DNA from: Shinisaurus crocodilurus
Taxonomy: Eukaryota; Chordata; Lepidosauria; Squamata; Shinisauridae
Assembly (NCBI GenBank): GCA_021292165.1
Contig: CM037881.1
Coordinates: forward strand, 62,001 to 126,000
Reading direction: 5' to 3'
Length of the DNA: 64,000 nucleotides
How positions within the stretch are numbered: position 1 is the stretch's first letter; each line of letters opens with the position of its first letter. Made by a program: the position numbers and the translations under genes. Positions 1 to 11,744 of this stretch are shown one piece after another. The notes under the pieces are model-generated. The model was given only the letters and a program-made list of their open reading frames with translations. It did no database searches and was not told the DNA's origin.

Positions 1-50
1 TTTGGTTACATTTGACAGCTCACCTTTTGACAGCTGTCAGATGTAACCAA
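1..50. repeat. Imperfect inverted repeat at the window edge
   Basis: The first 20 bases are mirrored with one mismatch by bases 31-50, around a loop of about 10 bases. It may be the end of a palindromic element cut by the window edge. No family is assigned. Confidence 0.5.
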
Positions 51-389
51 AGGGAAAAATAAACTTACCTGCTGCCTGTCTGGTCTTTGCCAGCAGGCAC
101 ACTCCTGCACATTGCCCACCCGAAGCTCCCCATTCCCGCACCTGCACAACTGTGAATGTCTGCAGTTGCACAAGTGTGGGGGGGAAAAAATAAAAATAAA
201 ATAATTTTCGCAAATATTTTCAAAAATTAAGAGGGATAATTTTTTTAAAAAAAACACGCTTGGCATCCATGAGCAGCCCCTCCAAGGTGCTGCTTGGGCA
301 CTTTGAAGTGTCTCTTGGTAGCTTTCAAAATGGAGATCGTGAAATCCGGTTTGACAGTGAAGCGTGCAGGTGGTGTCGGGAGCACAAAA

Positions 390-538
390 CGCAGGCCACC
401 TGCGGAAGCTAAGCAGGTATGAGCCGGGTCGGTGACTGCCTGGGCTGCCCACATCTGTCCTCCTGCATTGAGCAGGGGGTTGGACTCGATGGCCTTATAC
501 AGGCCCCTTCCAACTCTACTGTTCTATGATTCTATGAT
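390..538 (+). mobile_element. Degenerate 5S-derived SINE with CR1-like 3' tail
   Basis: A diverged 5S-like box (GGAAGCTAAGCAGG) is followed by the CR1-type tail (TGCATTGAGCAGGGGGTTGG) and an ATTCTATG-type end. It is the most degraded member of the family seen more clearly at 37.8 and 52.6 kb. Confidence 0.55.
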
Positions 539-623
539 CTAAAGAAAAGAAAAGTTTAAGGGGGGGGGAAGCTGCAGTGAACCCAAAATGGCTTGCGATC
601 ATAGTGGGGAGCAGGGAGACAAT

Positions 624-712
624 TTGGTCCTCCCATGGTGCCCCCTGGGATACTTGTGTTGGGTTTTGCATAGGCAGAACGAGATTACCCCTGACATCGA
701 GATTATCACCTG
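624..712 (+). mobile_element. Retroelement leader fragment upstream of an LTR
   Basis: About 39 bases starting CAATTTGGTCCTCCCATGG recur at 1168, just after the LTR-like block. This copy therefore looks like leader or internal sequence lying before the LTR rather than after it. Confidence 0.4.
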
Positions 713-1167
713 ACATGGTGGGTGTCTCTTGAGTTCAAGTACACAAGGTCTCTGGTCACGAGACATAGTCTCGAGGTGAGTTGACTCAGCAACCTTGGAC
801 AGGTTTAGCAGTCAACATGTTGATGAATAGGTTATACAACTGGGGTGAGTAATATCCTATTTATAGGTGGTATAAAGCTAACACACTTGCTGATAGCTTC
901 ACTCCTTGCTGTCTCTCATCTCGACTTGACATGTCGACTTGTTCTGGACTTCACTTCATCTAGCCTTACCACTGGAGTAGTGGATTTGTATCTGCAATGA
1001 TGTAGTGAGTAGAGATGCATTGTTTGCCTTAATCCCATGTAATTGGGTCTTACAAATAAACTCTTTAATCTTTATTAACTGCTGTTATCTCCTCCTTCCG
1101 CCTGCGTGACTGGGACTGAGGGTCATTGGCTAGGGAAGCTTTTGAACCCGGGTCAGTCCAGCTCTCA
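713..1167 (+). mobile_element. Degenerate LTR of an endogenous retroelement
   Basis: The block begins TGACATGGTGGG and ends near CTCTCACA. It has a TATA-like stretch near 860-880 and an AATAAA signal near 1055, as expected of an LTR. Leader-like sequence follows. No second LTR or target duplication was found, so the limits are approximate. No viral reading frame is present. Confidence 0.45.
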
Positions 1168-1400
1168 CAATTTGGTCCTCCCATGGTGCCCCCTGGGATA
1201 CTTGTGGGAGGACCGAGCGGGAGGGAGGGAGGGGACCAGCAACGACCCACGGTGAGCCCAATTGTCTCCCAGGTGCACCATGAGTTGTTTGCACAACAAC
1301 CCACCCACCGTGACTTATTACCAGGGTGGGTTAGCATGACATGTGGACGCACCCAGCGGGTTCATTCCGCAGGCACCCGAGGACCAAGCGAAACCTGATA
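1168..1400 (+). mobile_element. Leader or internal fragment after the LTR
   Basis: The first ~39 bases repeat those at 624, then a GC-rich leader-like stretch follows. No gag, pol or env reading frame is recognisable, and the stretch fades into anonymous sequence. Confidence 0.35.
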
Positions 1401-2739
1401 CGGACGTGGGGGGTCCAGATGCAAGCTGCACCTGCCTCCATTCCCTGTTCTGCACAACTACTAAAGGTGCAAGAGCCCCGTTCTCTTTTGCATCTGACAA
1501 CTCTATGGTGAAGAGTGTAATTAAGGGAAGCGGTACTCAGGGAGAGAGGTGCCTCTTGCACCGTTTCCCCAGTCGAAATCCACTCCCACCAAAGCTGCTC
1601 TTCGCTCCACCGGGTGAAAAAAGATTCTTGGCACCTGAGCAAGAGCCTGTGCAAAATTAGAAAGGGGGGGGGGCAGCACCATTCTGTCCCCCAGCCCTCC
1701 AGTAAAACAACAGGGCTGGCCCAACTGCAGAAGCATCCCAAAGCAACCCTTTAAGCCAGGAACATTTCGTAGGGGTGCTAATGAAACTGGAATACACAAT
1801 ACAGGCTTCGAATCTTGCAGAGGCCGCTGGGCAAAGCTGCTGCTGACATCGTGCCGGGCAGCTGCTCCAGTGGCAAAATGATTTTGGGCTGGCCCTAATG
1901 AAAACACTTTGAATTGCTTCAAAGAACCGGAAAAGAAAAGTCAAGCCCATTGCGGCCTTCTACCATGTTACAATGCTGAGGCTGGCCCTGCATAACTGCA
2001 CCTCCAAGTTCCACTTCAGACTGCAGCTGACCAGTACTGAAATTCCTTTCTCAGTCGTGGGGGAAACAAGCAGGAGTCTGGTCCGATCAAACCTGTTGCC
2101 TTGGCTGGATTCACGGGCGCTCTTACCTCCACAAACACAAAGCAGGGGATGATGGAGACGCTTCTCTGAAGTTCCTGTTTCCCACCAGCCATGACAATAG
2201 GACCTGGATCCCTCCACAAGGAAAGGGGCTCCCTATGGAAAAGGAGACAGCAACGCAAGTTTGCCAAGTGCAGGAAAGCAAGACTCTTTCCACGAAAGAA
2301 CACTTTCACCTACTTTTCAGGCGCATCGTCGTCACGACCTCAGCACTTCAAAAGCCACAACTTCATACTGCCATTGCTTTAAGGCTAAGCAACAATTTTA
2401 ACGTTCTGCTCTGAACATTCTGATCTGGGTTTCCCCCACTTTCAGAACCTGGATGAAGCCGCCTAGCTGCTCACGTTTAGCAAAGGTTACCTTAACTTGT
2501 AAAGTAGCCTGCACAGCATTCCAATTTGATCTAGCAGCCCAGGTTTTGCAACACCTATTTTAGTTCCTCTGCAGAGGGGCCAGGTTGCTTTACTCCTTGG
2601 TTGTTGTTTTTTTGTGGGGTTTTTTTGCTTTAGCAAGCTGAGCCCTTAGAAAGCTTTTCTTAATTGCCAAAAATATTGCTTAGGAAACTAAGAAGAAAGG
2701 AGATCAGTCTTGAAGCCAGGTGTCTCCAGCACCTAATGC
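1400..2739. other. Anonymous sequence, no feature recognised
   Basis: Only short open frames without domain character occur here. There is no clear repeat or exon with matching splice sites. Bases around 2610-2640 are T-rich. Confidence 0.4.
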
Positions 2740-2808
2740 AGTGTTCTCCAACCTTGGGTCCCCAGATGTTTTTGGCCTACAACTCCCAGCATGCCCCAGC
2801 CAGGGACT
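2740..2808 (+). mobile_element. Half copy (left arm) of hairpin hAT MITE
   Basis: It begins CAGTGTTCTCCAACC and runs through the shared core to CCCCAGCCAG. The right arm is missing, so this is a decayed or half element. Confidence 0.75.
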
Positions 2809-3094
2809 GTGGCAGATCTGCACATGTGCACGCGAAGTGTTTAACCCTCCTTTAGGAGTGTTATTTGTGCTTCTCTGGAACGCTTGTGCTCCCCTGGAAT
2901 GCTTTCCTGTGTGATCCTATTGGCAGGTTTAGAGCTTGCCACTCTGATTCCCACAATGGAAACTTCCCCACAGTCCAGAGAGACGTTATCACTTGTTATG
3001 TTGCGCATGGTAACGTAAGGGATTCCGCTGCCTGTAGCATCTCTAGGCATTTCCCATGCAGCCTCTCCAAACCTGGGTGCCCTCCAGATGTTGG

Positions 3095-3172
3095 TCTACA
3101 ACTTACTCAACTTACTACAACTTACTTACTACAACTTACTCAACTTACTACAACTTACTCAAGGCTATTTAG
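3095..3172. repeat. Short minisatellite (ACTTACT/ACAACTT units)
   Basis: Irregular tandem repeats of CAACTTACTACAACTTACT-type units. Confidence 0.8.
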
Positions 3173-3394
3173 AATGCACTTGTAACCAATGATGAAATTA
3201 GATTCTGCCAGATGAGTGCTCATGATATCAACACCATTCCGTTCCATTTTCTGAGGTTACATGGTCTGGTGGTCACTAAATTTAGGCATTGAGAATAGTG
3301 ATTGATTTCCAAGCTCACCACTTGCATTTATGGAGTATGTTACGTACTAGGAGCTCCCTAATAAGTTCAGGGATAGGCTTCTTGTGTTTGAGCA

Positions 3395-3522
3395 TGGAAA
3401 GCTAAGCCGGGTCAAGCCTGGTTACTTGGTTGAGAGACCTCTAGTTTCCTGCATTGAGCAGGGGGTTGGACTCGATAGCCTTGTAGGCTCCTTCCAACTC
3501 TATGAAAATCTAAATCTATGAA
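3395..3522 (+). mobile_element. 5S-derived SINE with CR1 tail
   Basis: A 5S internal-promoter-like segment (GGAAAGCTAAGCCGGGTCAAG) leads into the CR1-type tail and a CTATGAAAATCTAAATCTATG end. Confidence 0.7.
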
Positions 3523-3689
3523 ACTCCTATGCTGGCAGAGGAGGGTGGGAACAGTAGACCAACACATCTGGAAGGCACCAGGTTTGGGGAGGCTGAGAGG
3601 GTCAGAATGGTGTGCGTGTTGTTGTTAAGACTAAAGAAAAAAAATCTTTTTGAATATGGGCGAAGTTGTGGAGCTACTGGATTTATTAT

Positions 3690-3765
3690 TACATTTATGA
3701 ATTTATTATTACATTTATGAATCGCCCATCTGGCCGGCCACCCAGCCACCCTGGATGTGCTTCCA
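3690..3765 (-). mobile_element. L2-like LINE 3' tail fragment
   Basis: The motif AATCGCCCATCTGGCCGGCC also marks the 3' end of the longer LINE at 4.4-5.0 kb. Confidence 0.55.
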
Positions 3766-4189
3766 AGGCATGTGCCTCCTACCTGTTGCTCTAAACAAGT
3801 TACCAGTCTTGGGAGATTGATTGTAAGTATCATTTCCTTTGCTAATTTTTTTTTAAAATTCTCCTCCCTGGCCTTGCCCCATTAATCTGATATTTTCACA
3901 TCGTCTATAGTGGAGGAAGTGTACAGCATTTAGTTGAAAGGGGGCTGCAGCATGTGAATAAACATTAAATAACATAACAGTACCATAAACTGCCCTTCAA
4001 CAAAAAAAAAACATCCCAGGGTAGTTTATAATCAAAAGGATAACGACAACAACAACAACAGCAACACAGCAGAACAGTTAAAAATAGCAGAATCAGGACT
4101 GCCCATCTCTCTTTTTTTTTTCCAATCCCGTCTCTGCTTTCGTTACTCACACTCCCAAAATTATATTCTACACTTTTTAACACACCTAA

Positions 4190-4275
4190 GGCTGCAACCC
4201 GATGCACACCTTCCTGCATATAAGCACTATTGAACTCAACGGGATTTAATTCCAAATTTTAGGGTTGCACTGTCA
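4190..4275. repeat. Old palindromic repeat (GCAACCC...GGGTTGCAC)
   Basis: Complementary ends enclose a diverged form of the TTGAACTCAACGGGATTTA motif. It belongs with the copies at 5.6, 34.0, 53.1 and 60.2 kb. Confidence 0.45.
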
Positions 4276-4419
4276 GTCTTGACGCACAACATGAAAACAC
4301 AAGAAGCTGTTTCCACGAAAGAGCCGACAAACCTCTGATTTTGAGGTGCTAAGGAAGGGGCTAAATTATCCCACCAGAAGGGCTTCTTAGGCCGTCTCTG
4401 AAAGGTGTCTGGCACTTTA

Positions 4420-5040
4420 TTTATTTATTTATTTTATTTATTTATTATATTTATCAATCGCCCATCTGGCCGGTCACCCGGCCACCCTGGGCGATATACA
4501 ATTAAAATACAGCAAAACAACACAATAAAATATAATAATTAAAACAATATAAAAAATTCTCATTAAAAACCTAACCCACCCCATATTCCCGCCTGAACAG
4601 CCATGTTTTTAATGCACAGCGGAAGCTCATCACGGAGGGGGCATGGCGAAGGTCACTAGGGAGGGAGTTCCATAATGTGGGGGCCGCCACAGAGAAGGCC
4701 CTCTTCCTAGTCCCCACCAGCCTGGCTGCTCTGGCTGATGGGATAAGGAGAAGGCCGTCCGTGGCAGACCTTGTTGAGCGGCCTACTTGATGTTGCTGGA
4801 GGCGCTCCTTGAGATAAGCTGGGCCGGAGCCGTGTAGGGTTTTAAAGGTCAAAACCAACACCTTGAATTCGTCTCGGCAAGCAACTGGTAGCCAGTGCAA
4901 CTCATTAAGCACTGGCGTGATGTGATCACGCCGGCGGCTGCTCTTAATCAGGCGAGCCGCCGCGTTCTGTACCAGCTGAAGCTTCCGGACCGTCTTCAAG
5001 GGTAACCCCACGTAGAGCGCATTACAGTAGTCTGGTGTAC
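4420..5040 (-). mobile_element. L2/CR1-superfamily LINE, 3' end
   Basis: On the minus strand an open frame (5011-4571, 146 aa) encodes the conserved tail of a vertebrate LINE reverse transcriptase. Recognisable pieces are KLQLVQNAAARLI, LNELHWLPV and WNSLPSDLR. The plus-strand left end has TTTATTTATT repeats and the CGCCCATCTGGCCGG motif, which form the 3' tail. This is a 5'-truncated copy without its RT catalytic core, so it is immobile. The clade (L2 rather than CR1) is assigned from family recall. Confidence 0.85.
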
Positions 5041-5479
5041 TGGTGAGTGGGATGAACCACCTGGTGAGTGGGATGAACGTGACGTGCTAATGGGATCAAG
5101 GCAAGAGGTCTGCTCAACAACTTGGAGTTATATTCAAACAGGCTCAGGAGAGATCCACCCCAAACACCTGTCCGCCTCTTTTCTGTTCCCATTCGTCACC
5201 ATCATGCACAGGTATATACAGAGAGCTGCACAAATTTTTGTCTGGAATAGAATTTGGACTTTTGAGGAAATCCGAGCTCACATCATAACATAGTAAAATG
5301 AGCTCCTTTCTAGCCCCCTCATAGTTGCTATAGTAGATATGGAAATATAAAAATAGTATCTGCAACAGAATGCCTGAAGTTTATGAGAGCAATACTGTGT
5401 CACCCAGTACATTGTGTGTGGGGGGGGGGGGGTATGCAGTGGGCAGCTCTGCACCCCACACACTGTGTAGCGATTGGTC

Positions 5480-5535
5480 AAGTCGGGTGGCCGGCCAGAT
5501 GGGCGATTAATAAATATAAGAAAGAAAGAAATAAG
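5480..5535 (+). mobile_element. L2-like LINE 3' tail fragment
   Basis: It contains GGTGGCCGGCCAGATGGGCG followed by ATTAATAAATATAAG repeats, the tail in the opposite orientation to 4.4 kb. Confidence 0.55.
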
Positions 5536-5619
5536 TCGATTGTAGACAGACTTGTGTGGGGGTATTTTCCCCCCCCCCCATCAATGACTTTTCCCAGTCC
5601 CTAGACAACTCAATTTCGG

Positions 5620-5705
5620 CTGCAGTCTTCTGCAAACATATCTGGGAGTAAGTCCATCAAACTCAGTGGTCCTTACTCTGAGTAAACTTGCAGAGGATCA
5701 TGCTG
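5620..5705. repeat. Old palindromic repeat (AGTAAGTCC...ACTCAGTGG type)
   Basis: The segment GGGAGTAAGTCCATCAAACT, followed by CTTACTCTGAGTAA, resembles the short palindromic family also at 34.0 and 53.1 kb. Confidence 0.5.
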
Positions 5706-7626
5706 CATATCTACTTCACAGCCTGGTTTGTTTTAAAAGAATATGCTTTATTGATGCAAGGTTCCTGTCTTCTTGCTGAGATGTTATAGAATCCCTGACC
5801 AAATCATGCCAGAAAATGAATTAAAAAACAATTAATTCCTTGAACTCATATTAAAGGAACAAATAGCAAGCCAGGAGTAGAATTCATAAGTTTTAAAATC
5901 AATTTCTACAGGTCTGTTTTATGTAAAAAAAAAAAAGAAGAAGGTTAACTTGTAATTCTTATTTAAGTCACTGTATTTTCATATAAAACATGAAAAAAAT
6001 GTATAGTTTGCGAGAGCTTCTACACTTTAGGACTGGGAAAAAAAACGGTATTCGCATTTCCCCGCTAGACAATGTGTACATGTCTCCCTCCTTCTGTGGG
6101 ACCCAATCCTATTCCTCTGCTGCTCCTTTTTTTTAAATTCCCCCTTCCACCATGTTCCTCTCTGGCCAAAGAATCTGAAAATTCAAATGCCCAGTTCAGA
6201 ATAAAAGGAGGCAAACTCAACTTTCTATGACACAAGTACATGTGTTAATATATTGTATTGATTTGCACAATTCATTCTGAGCAGAGAATCAGATTTGGTT
6301 ATGTGTGTGTGTGTGTGTGTGTGTTTTAATGGTGCAGGATTTGGATTTGGGGGGGGACGATAAGCAACAGAGACATACCGTATATCCCTGTTCCAAATAG
6401 TGAGTGAGAGAGTCATGTACACAACACATACCTCAAGAGTTCTATGACATCTCCAGCGAATCCCAACTGTCAATCACGATTAAACACAGCACAACGTTCG
6501 ACTTTCTTTCTCCCGCTTTCTCCCCAGATTGTAGAGGGAGATTTCTGGCCTGACCTGCCTCTCTTCCACCACCACCACCACCACTCCGTCGCTTCCAAGG
6601 GATGCCAGTCTGAAGCCACCTACCCAACTCTGCTGGCACAGTGGCCCGCAGCGCCAAATCCAGTTGCAAGATGTGCTGCCTGGCTGCCATGAGATGACAC
6701 CCCCGTTTTACTCAGAGCAACTCACCAGCCCAGGGAGCCAAACCTAGGACAAGAGGTCCACTCTGTCTTCCGCGACCGGTGGAATCAGTGACCATCTTGC
6801 TGCAAATAGCATTCAGCAGCAAAGTGTGTGTGTACACACACACACATATATATATACCCACTACCCTAAGAGTGTAACTTAGCAACTAAGCCCTTTAAAA
6901 GAGACATGCACATATACACACTCACACACACACACACACACACACAGCAATTGTCAAAGCTCGAACAATGCCGGTGTGAGTAACAGAAAGATGCAATCGA
7001 TGAGCGGGAAACAGAGAGAACCTGTTTGATATGTGATGGGAAGCGAGACTCTGCAGGATAACCAGCCCCCACCTGCCACCCCCTAGATAACATTGCCCCA
7101 CAGCCCAGCTGCTGCATCTCTCACCTTCTGTGTGTGTGTGTCTTTTAGGCAGCAGCCATGGCTTCCTCGGCCCACATCAGCAGCTCTCTCCTCCTCCTCC
7201 TCCTCCTCCTCTTCTGTCTAAGCAATTTTAACGGTCCGCAGGACGGAACAGGGAATCCATGCTGATCATGCCAATATCCCAATTAGAAGCCGGACTGCTG
7301 GATTAAACGTTGCTTTGCGTTAGCAGCTGGAGCCCTTCCAGGGAAAGGGAAAGAGAGAGGGAGCGACACACATATACACATGTACGCATACACACACACA
7401 CACACACAGACACAGAGAGAGAGACAGACAGACAAAGAGAGGGGGAGAGCAATACGGAGAGAGGAAAGAGAATTCTTCAAGAGGGAACATTAATTGAGAT
7501 GCTGCCGGTGTCCCCCTCTGGGTCAGAAGGGTGACACAGACACGCAATGTAGAATGCCCAGCGGGGATCCATAAACCAAAGATTCACCTCCACTTGCAGG
7601 CATGTTGGCCTTGTTGTGACTCTGTA
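5706..7626. other. Anonymous sequence with microsatellites
   Basis: Simple repeats dominate: (TG)n at 6301-6324, (TG/CA)n and (TA)n at 6820-6862, (CA)n at 6918-6947, (CTC)n at 7186-7213, and (CA)n/(GA)n at 7355-7440. Open frames here are microsatellite translations. No exon is supported. Confidence 0.6.
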
Positions 7627-7817
7627 CAGTCATGCCTTGGATTGAGAGCATAATTCGTTCCGGAAACGTGTGCTTGTAATCCAAAACACTCTTATATCAA
7701 AACGAAATCACACACACACCCCAAAAAAATTTGTACAGAGATTTTTAATTTAAGGCGTACTACAGTACTTGTATTGCAAGACGTCGCTTGTATATCAAGT
7801 AAATATATATATATGTA

Positions 7818-7860
<43 letters not shown>

Positions 7861-7916
7861 TGCTTGTCTTGCAAAACGCTCTCAAAGCAAGTTACTTGCA
7901 ATCCAAGGTATCACTG
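7627..7916. mobile_element. Tigger-like MITE (TA target)
   Basis: It is bounded by TA dinucleotides, starts CAGTCATGCCTTGGATTG and ends with the near-complement CAATCCAAGGTATCACTG. The TIR resembles pogo/Tigger ends. An (AT)n run at 7800-7856 has expanded inside. A second copy is at 34899-35153. Confidence 0.75.
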
Positions 7917-8679
7917 TATTTGAATATAGCGACTCCCAGTAGCTATACATATAAATGGACTCTCTGGACTCTCGTACCTCAACCCCCAGCAGCCAAGTCC
8001 TGCTCTTGTATTTCTTCCTATTTTACAGACAGGAAAGCTAAGGCAGGCACTCAGCGAGCAAGCATGTTGCAGAGCACGTACCACTGAACCAGTGTGGAAT
8101 CGTGTATGCATTTCAAGGTGGCACACGTTTCAAATTGAATGGAAAACAATGAAGATTAAAGCAATACATATTGAAAATAGAACTCAACTATAACGCATAA
8201 GTTCTTGCAGTCATTGTGATTGAAATGGATATGGAAAAAACCTTCACATTTTAAACTTTCAGCAACAAATGTTTAAGGATTATTCGGATTTGGGGGGGGG
8301 GTGTTTGCAGGGGGGTGGTTGGAGGGTTGAGGGGCTTTTTTGGCACTTGGCTTTCCTATCATCAACAATTCAAGCCTTGGGGGTGCAGCAAATTACAGGA
8401 GCCAAGAGCCTGGCATGAAATAGCCTCATGATTCTAGTCCTTCGCGGCGATATTTTCTGTGGAGACTCCAGAAAGGAAGCCGAAACCCTGAAACTTCAGG
8501 TTAAACTCTGAGACCCGGCAACTGTATGTGTAGGCATAATTTGGCTTGCATTTTTTCTGCCTCTAGCCCCATTCCACCAGAGAACCTCTTTTATCCTAGA
8601 CCCATCGTAACGGATGAGAGCTACACAAGAACTTGCAGAGGCAGGATTTTATATCCTTCCCCACCCCCACCCTCCATTT

Positions 8680-8688
8680 CAAATATAA

Positions 8689-8722
<34 letters not shown>
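8680..8722. repeat. (AT)n microsatellite
   Basis: Alternating AT with AAATAT interruptions. Confidence 0.9.
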
Positions 8723-8771
8723 TCACAACATTGTGAGGCATTACTGCGGAGGCAAATGGGGCAGCCCGTCA

Positions 8772-9520
8772 TAGCACAATATCATAGAATCATAGAATCA
8801 TAGAAAACTAGAGTTGGAAGGGGCCTACAAGGCCATCGAGTCCAACCCCCTGCTCAATGCAGGAATCCAGGTCAAAGCATCCCTGACAGATGGCCGTCCA
8901 GCTGCACCTTGAATGCCTCCAGAGTGGGAGAGCCCACGACCTCCCTAGGTAGTTGGTTGCATTGTCTTATTACTCTGACAGTCAGGAAATTTTTCCTGAT
9001 GTTTAGGCGGAATCTAGGTTCCTGTAACTTGAGGCCATTATTCCGTGTCCTGCAAACTGGGATGATCGAGAAGAGATCTTTGCCCTCCTCTGTGTGACAT
9101 CCCTTCAAATACTGGAAGAGTGCGATCATATCTCCCCTCAGTCTCCTCTTCTGAAGGCTAAACATGCCCAGTTCTTTCAGTCTCTCCTCATAGGGCCTTG
9201 TTTCCAGTCCCTTTATCATCCTTGTTGCCCTCCTCTGAACCCTCTCCAGTTGGTCTACGTCCTTCTGAAAGTGTGGTGCCCAGAACTGGACGCAGTACTC
9301 AAGATGAGGCCTAACCAGTGCCGAGTAAAGGGGAATTATCACTTCCCACGATTTGGAAGCTATACTTCTAATAATACAGCCCAAAATTGCATTTGCCTTC
9401 TTTGCAGCCACATCGCATTGCTGGCTCATATTCAGTTTGTGATCTACCACAATTCCAAGATCCTTCTCACTTGTAGTATTGTTAAAAGAATACAAAGACT
9501 TGCGGCATATTAAGGACGGA
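8772..9520 (-). mobile_element. CR1 LINE, 5'-truncated 3' end
   Basis: The minus strand encodes the C-terminal part of CR1 reverse transcriptase in one open frame ending at 8872. Conserved pieces are [38 protein letters not shown] and [15 protein letters not shown]. The 3' end has ATTCTATG-type repeats at 8772-8800. The copy lacks the endonuclease and RT catalytic motifs, so it cannot move. It is very similar to copies at 43.9 and 46.8 kb. Confidence 0.93.
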
Positions 9521-9747
9521 CCGAGCGATCCTATGCACACCAGTTGGGCTGGGAGGTGAGGTACACTAGCACTATGCCGGCACAATGGCCATCAAGTATT
9601 ATATGTGCGCAGCCCAAGAGAGGAGGGGCACCCCCACAGCAGCCATGCCCCCCCCCCATACTCATCAAGGTAGATTATGCAGGTGACGGGGGGGGCAGTG
9701 AAGTGTGTGTTCTGTCAGGCTTCCTCTTCACCTGTTCTGAGAATCAT

Positions 9748-9842
9748 CCCACAAACTGGCGCCCTCCAAATGTTTTAGACTACAGCTCTTGGCATTCTTG
9801 ACCATTGGCCATGCTGGCTGGGGCTGATGGGAGGTGAAGTTC
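9748..9842. mobile_element. Old palindromic MITE (GCCCTCCAAATG type)
   Basis: GCGCCCTCCAAATGTTTTAG and a decayed right arm with GGCTGATGGGAGGTGAAGTT flank CCATGCTGGCTGG. This is a diverged relative of the hairpin MITEs. Confidence 0.6.
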
Positions 9843-10082
9843 CACAAGTGAGCTAGGCACTCGTGCAGAGAGCAGCTAAGTGCTATTTACTTGGCTGTTT
9901 TTTTAAAAAATAAATTCTCTCAGGTAACCCGGCCTTTAAAACTCATGTAATCTCATAAATCATCAGTGGAAGCCAAAACAAGGGCACAGCAAAGGAAGTT
10001 AAATGCCAGAAGGGTAACCCTTTACAACTTACAGTTAGGAGCTAAGTCGGGGCGGGGGCGGGGAATCCAGCAGATTCAGAAT

Positions 10083-10363
10083 CAGGGCCGGTGCAAGGCA
10101 GTTTGGTGCCCTAGGCAAGATCAGATATTTAGTGCCCCCCCCCCCCCGGTAAAATACACATTTTAGCGCTGTATTTTTTTTCCAAGGCATTTCTGGCGCC
10201 CCCTTTAGCCCTGCGCCCTGCTTTATTTTTTTTCCAAGGCATTTCTGGCGCCCCCTTTAGCCCTGCGCCCTGCTTTATTTTTTTTCCAAGGCGTTTCTGG
10301 TGCCCCCTTTAGCCCTGCGCCCTAGGCAGCTGCCTAGTTGGCCTAATGGTAGCACCGGCCCTG
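10083..10363. mobile_element. Non-autonomous hAT element with perfect 8-bp target duplication
   Basis: The ends are CAGGGCCGGTGC and its near-complement GCACCGGCCCTG. Both flanks carry TTCAGAAT (10075-10082 and 10364-10371), the 8-bp duplication typical of hAT transposons. The interior has three tandem units (10166-10325). There is no transposase. Confidence 0.88.
10166..10325. repeat. Three-unit tandem repeat inside a hAT element
   Basis: Units of about 55 bases contain TTTTTTTTCCAAGGC and TCTGGCGCCCCCTTTAGCCC. They are nearly identical, so the amplification is recent. Confidence 0.85.
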
Positions 10364-10581
10364 TTCAGAATCGTAGAGTTCTTGCAGGCACGCTCCAACA
10401 GATTCCCGAGCGGTTGCAGAGAATCTGAACCACATACTTAAACTAAACCCAAGTTTGGAAAGGGGCAGTAAAAAATAACACATAGCTCTCTATTGACAAG
10501 GACCACTGTGCAGGCCTAGTTAGTGAAAGAATCTGCTTATAAATAAGAAGTGTAGGCTGGCTTCAGTTTGGGCTCAGGGTA

Positions 10582-10896
10582 CCGTGTTTCCCCAAAAATA
10601 AGACCTACCCTGAAAATAAGACCTAGTACTATTTTTGGAAATTGCTAAAGTATAAGACCTACCCCAAAAATAAGACCTAGTGTCTTATGACCATGTTCCA
10701 GAAGATGACATGACTGTATTTGAATAAATGTATGGTATATTTTTGTACATGAATAAATGTACACTGCTGTACATGAACAACTGTGGATTGTTGTACATTA
10801 AAAAAAATAAGACCTACCCCAAAAATATGACCTAGTGTGTTTTTTTGAGCCAAAAATATATATATAAGACAGTGTCTTATTTTCAGGGAAACATGG
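10582..10896. mobile_element. Mariner-like MITE (TA target)
   Basis: TA flanks both ends. The left end CCGTGTTTCCCCAAAAATAA pairs with the right end TTATTTTCAGGGAAACATGG. AAAATAAGACCTA repeats occur inside. No coding capacity. Confidence 0.7.
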
Positions 10897-11744
10897 TAGG
10901 CTCAGGTTTTAGGTCCTATAAAGCAGGTCATAAACTAAAGTTCAGAAATAGACTTCATCCCAAGTTGAGGGAGTTCAGCTTTTCCTTTAGTTTAAAAACA
11001 AACAAAACCAAAACAAAGTGCTCAGCCCCTTCCATTCCCAGGGAGGCTCAAACTACATTCTTTCCTTAATCACCTACCCATTCTCTATTGTCCTTCCATA
11101 GCCAAGAGGCTCTACTGATGTAGATTTCCATTCACTGGAAGCTAGTGCAGACCAATAGCTGAACCACGCCCACCTTGCTTTTTAAATGAGGCCCTCTAAT
11201 CTGATTGGCTGCAGCAGCTGCGCTCCCTTGCAAGCCTTCCTTCCTATATAACTTGCTGCAAGTCAAGGTAAAAATAAGTCTTTTAGCACACAAGTGAGTT
11301 AAGCACCTGTGTGAGTTCAGCAACAGGGTGAGGAGGCCAGGGTAGCTGACTTTTCCCTGCTATCTCCTAGTAACTATAAATAAATAGCTATAAATCCCCT
11401 GCCTTCTCCTACTGTAAATTCCCTGCCTATCCTAGGTGGTGTAGGGAGGAGGTTTTCAGATTGGTTAGGCACTGGGGAACATTTTGGGGCAAGCCAGGCC
11501 CACACAAGAGGGACAGGCTCCACTTGAACCAAAATGGAATCAGACTGCACTAAACATAAAAAGGTGGCAAAGCAGCTTTTAAACTGAGCCCTGGGGAAAG
11601 CCAACAAGAACTGGAAAGCATCCGGTTTGGGTTGAATCCTCCCTATGGGATGAAAGTGAAAATGTTTCCAAGTGCCCAAATGGAGATGGGAAAGAAATAG
11701 GCCACAACCATACAGTGAAACGTGATGACCAGTCAAAGAGGCCT
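10897..11744. other. Anonymous sequence upstream of a CR1-like ORF
   Basis: A TATATAA box near 11247 and a CCAAT-like motif near 11153 could be promoter elements, perhaps of the LINE that follows. No exon or further repeat is recognised. Confidence 0.35.

Noticed and set aside
7283..7547. Open frames through CA/GA repeats
   Set aside because: Microsatellite translations without protein character.
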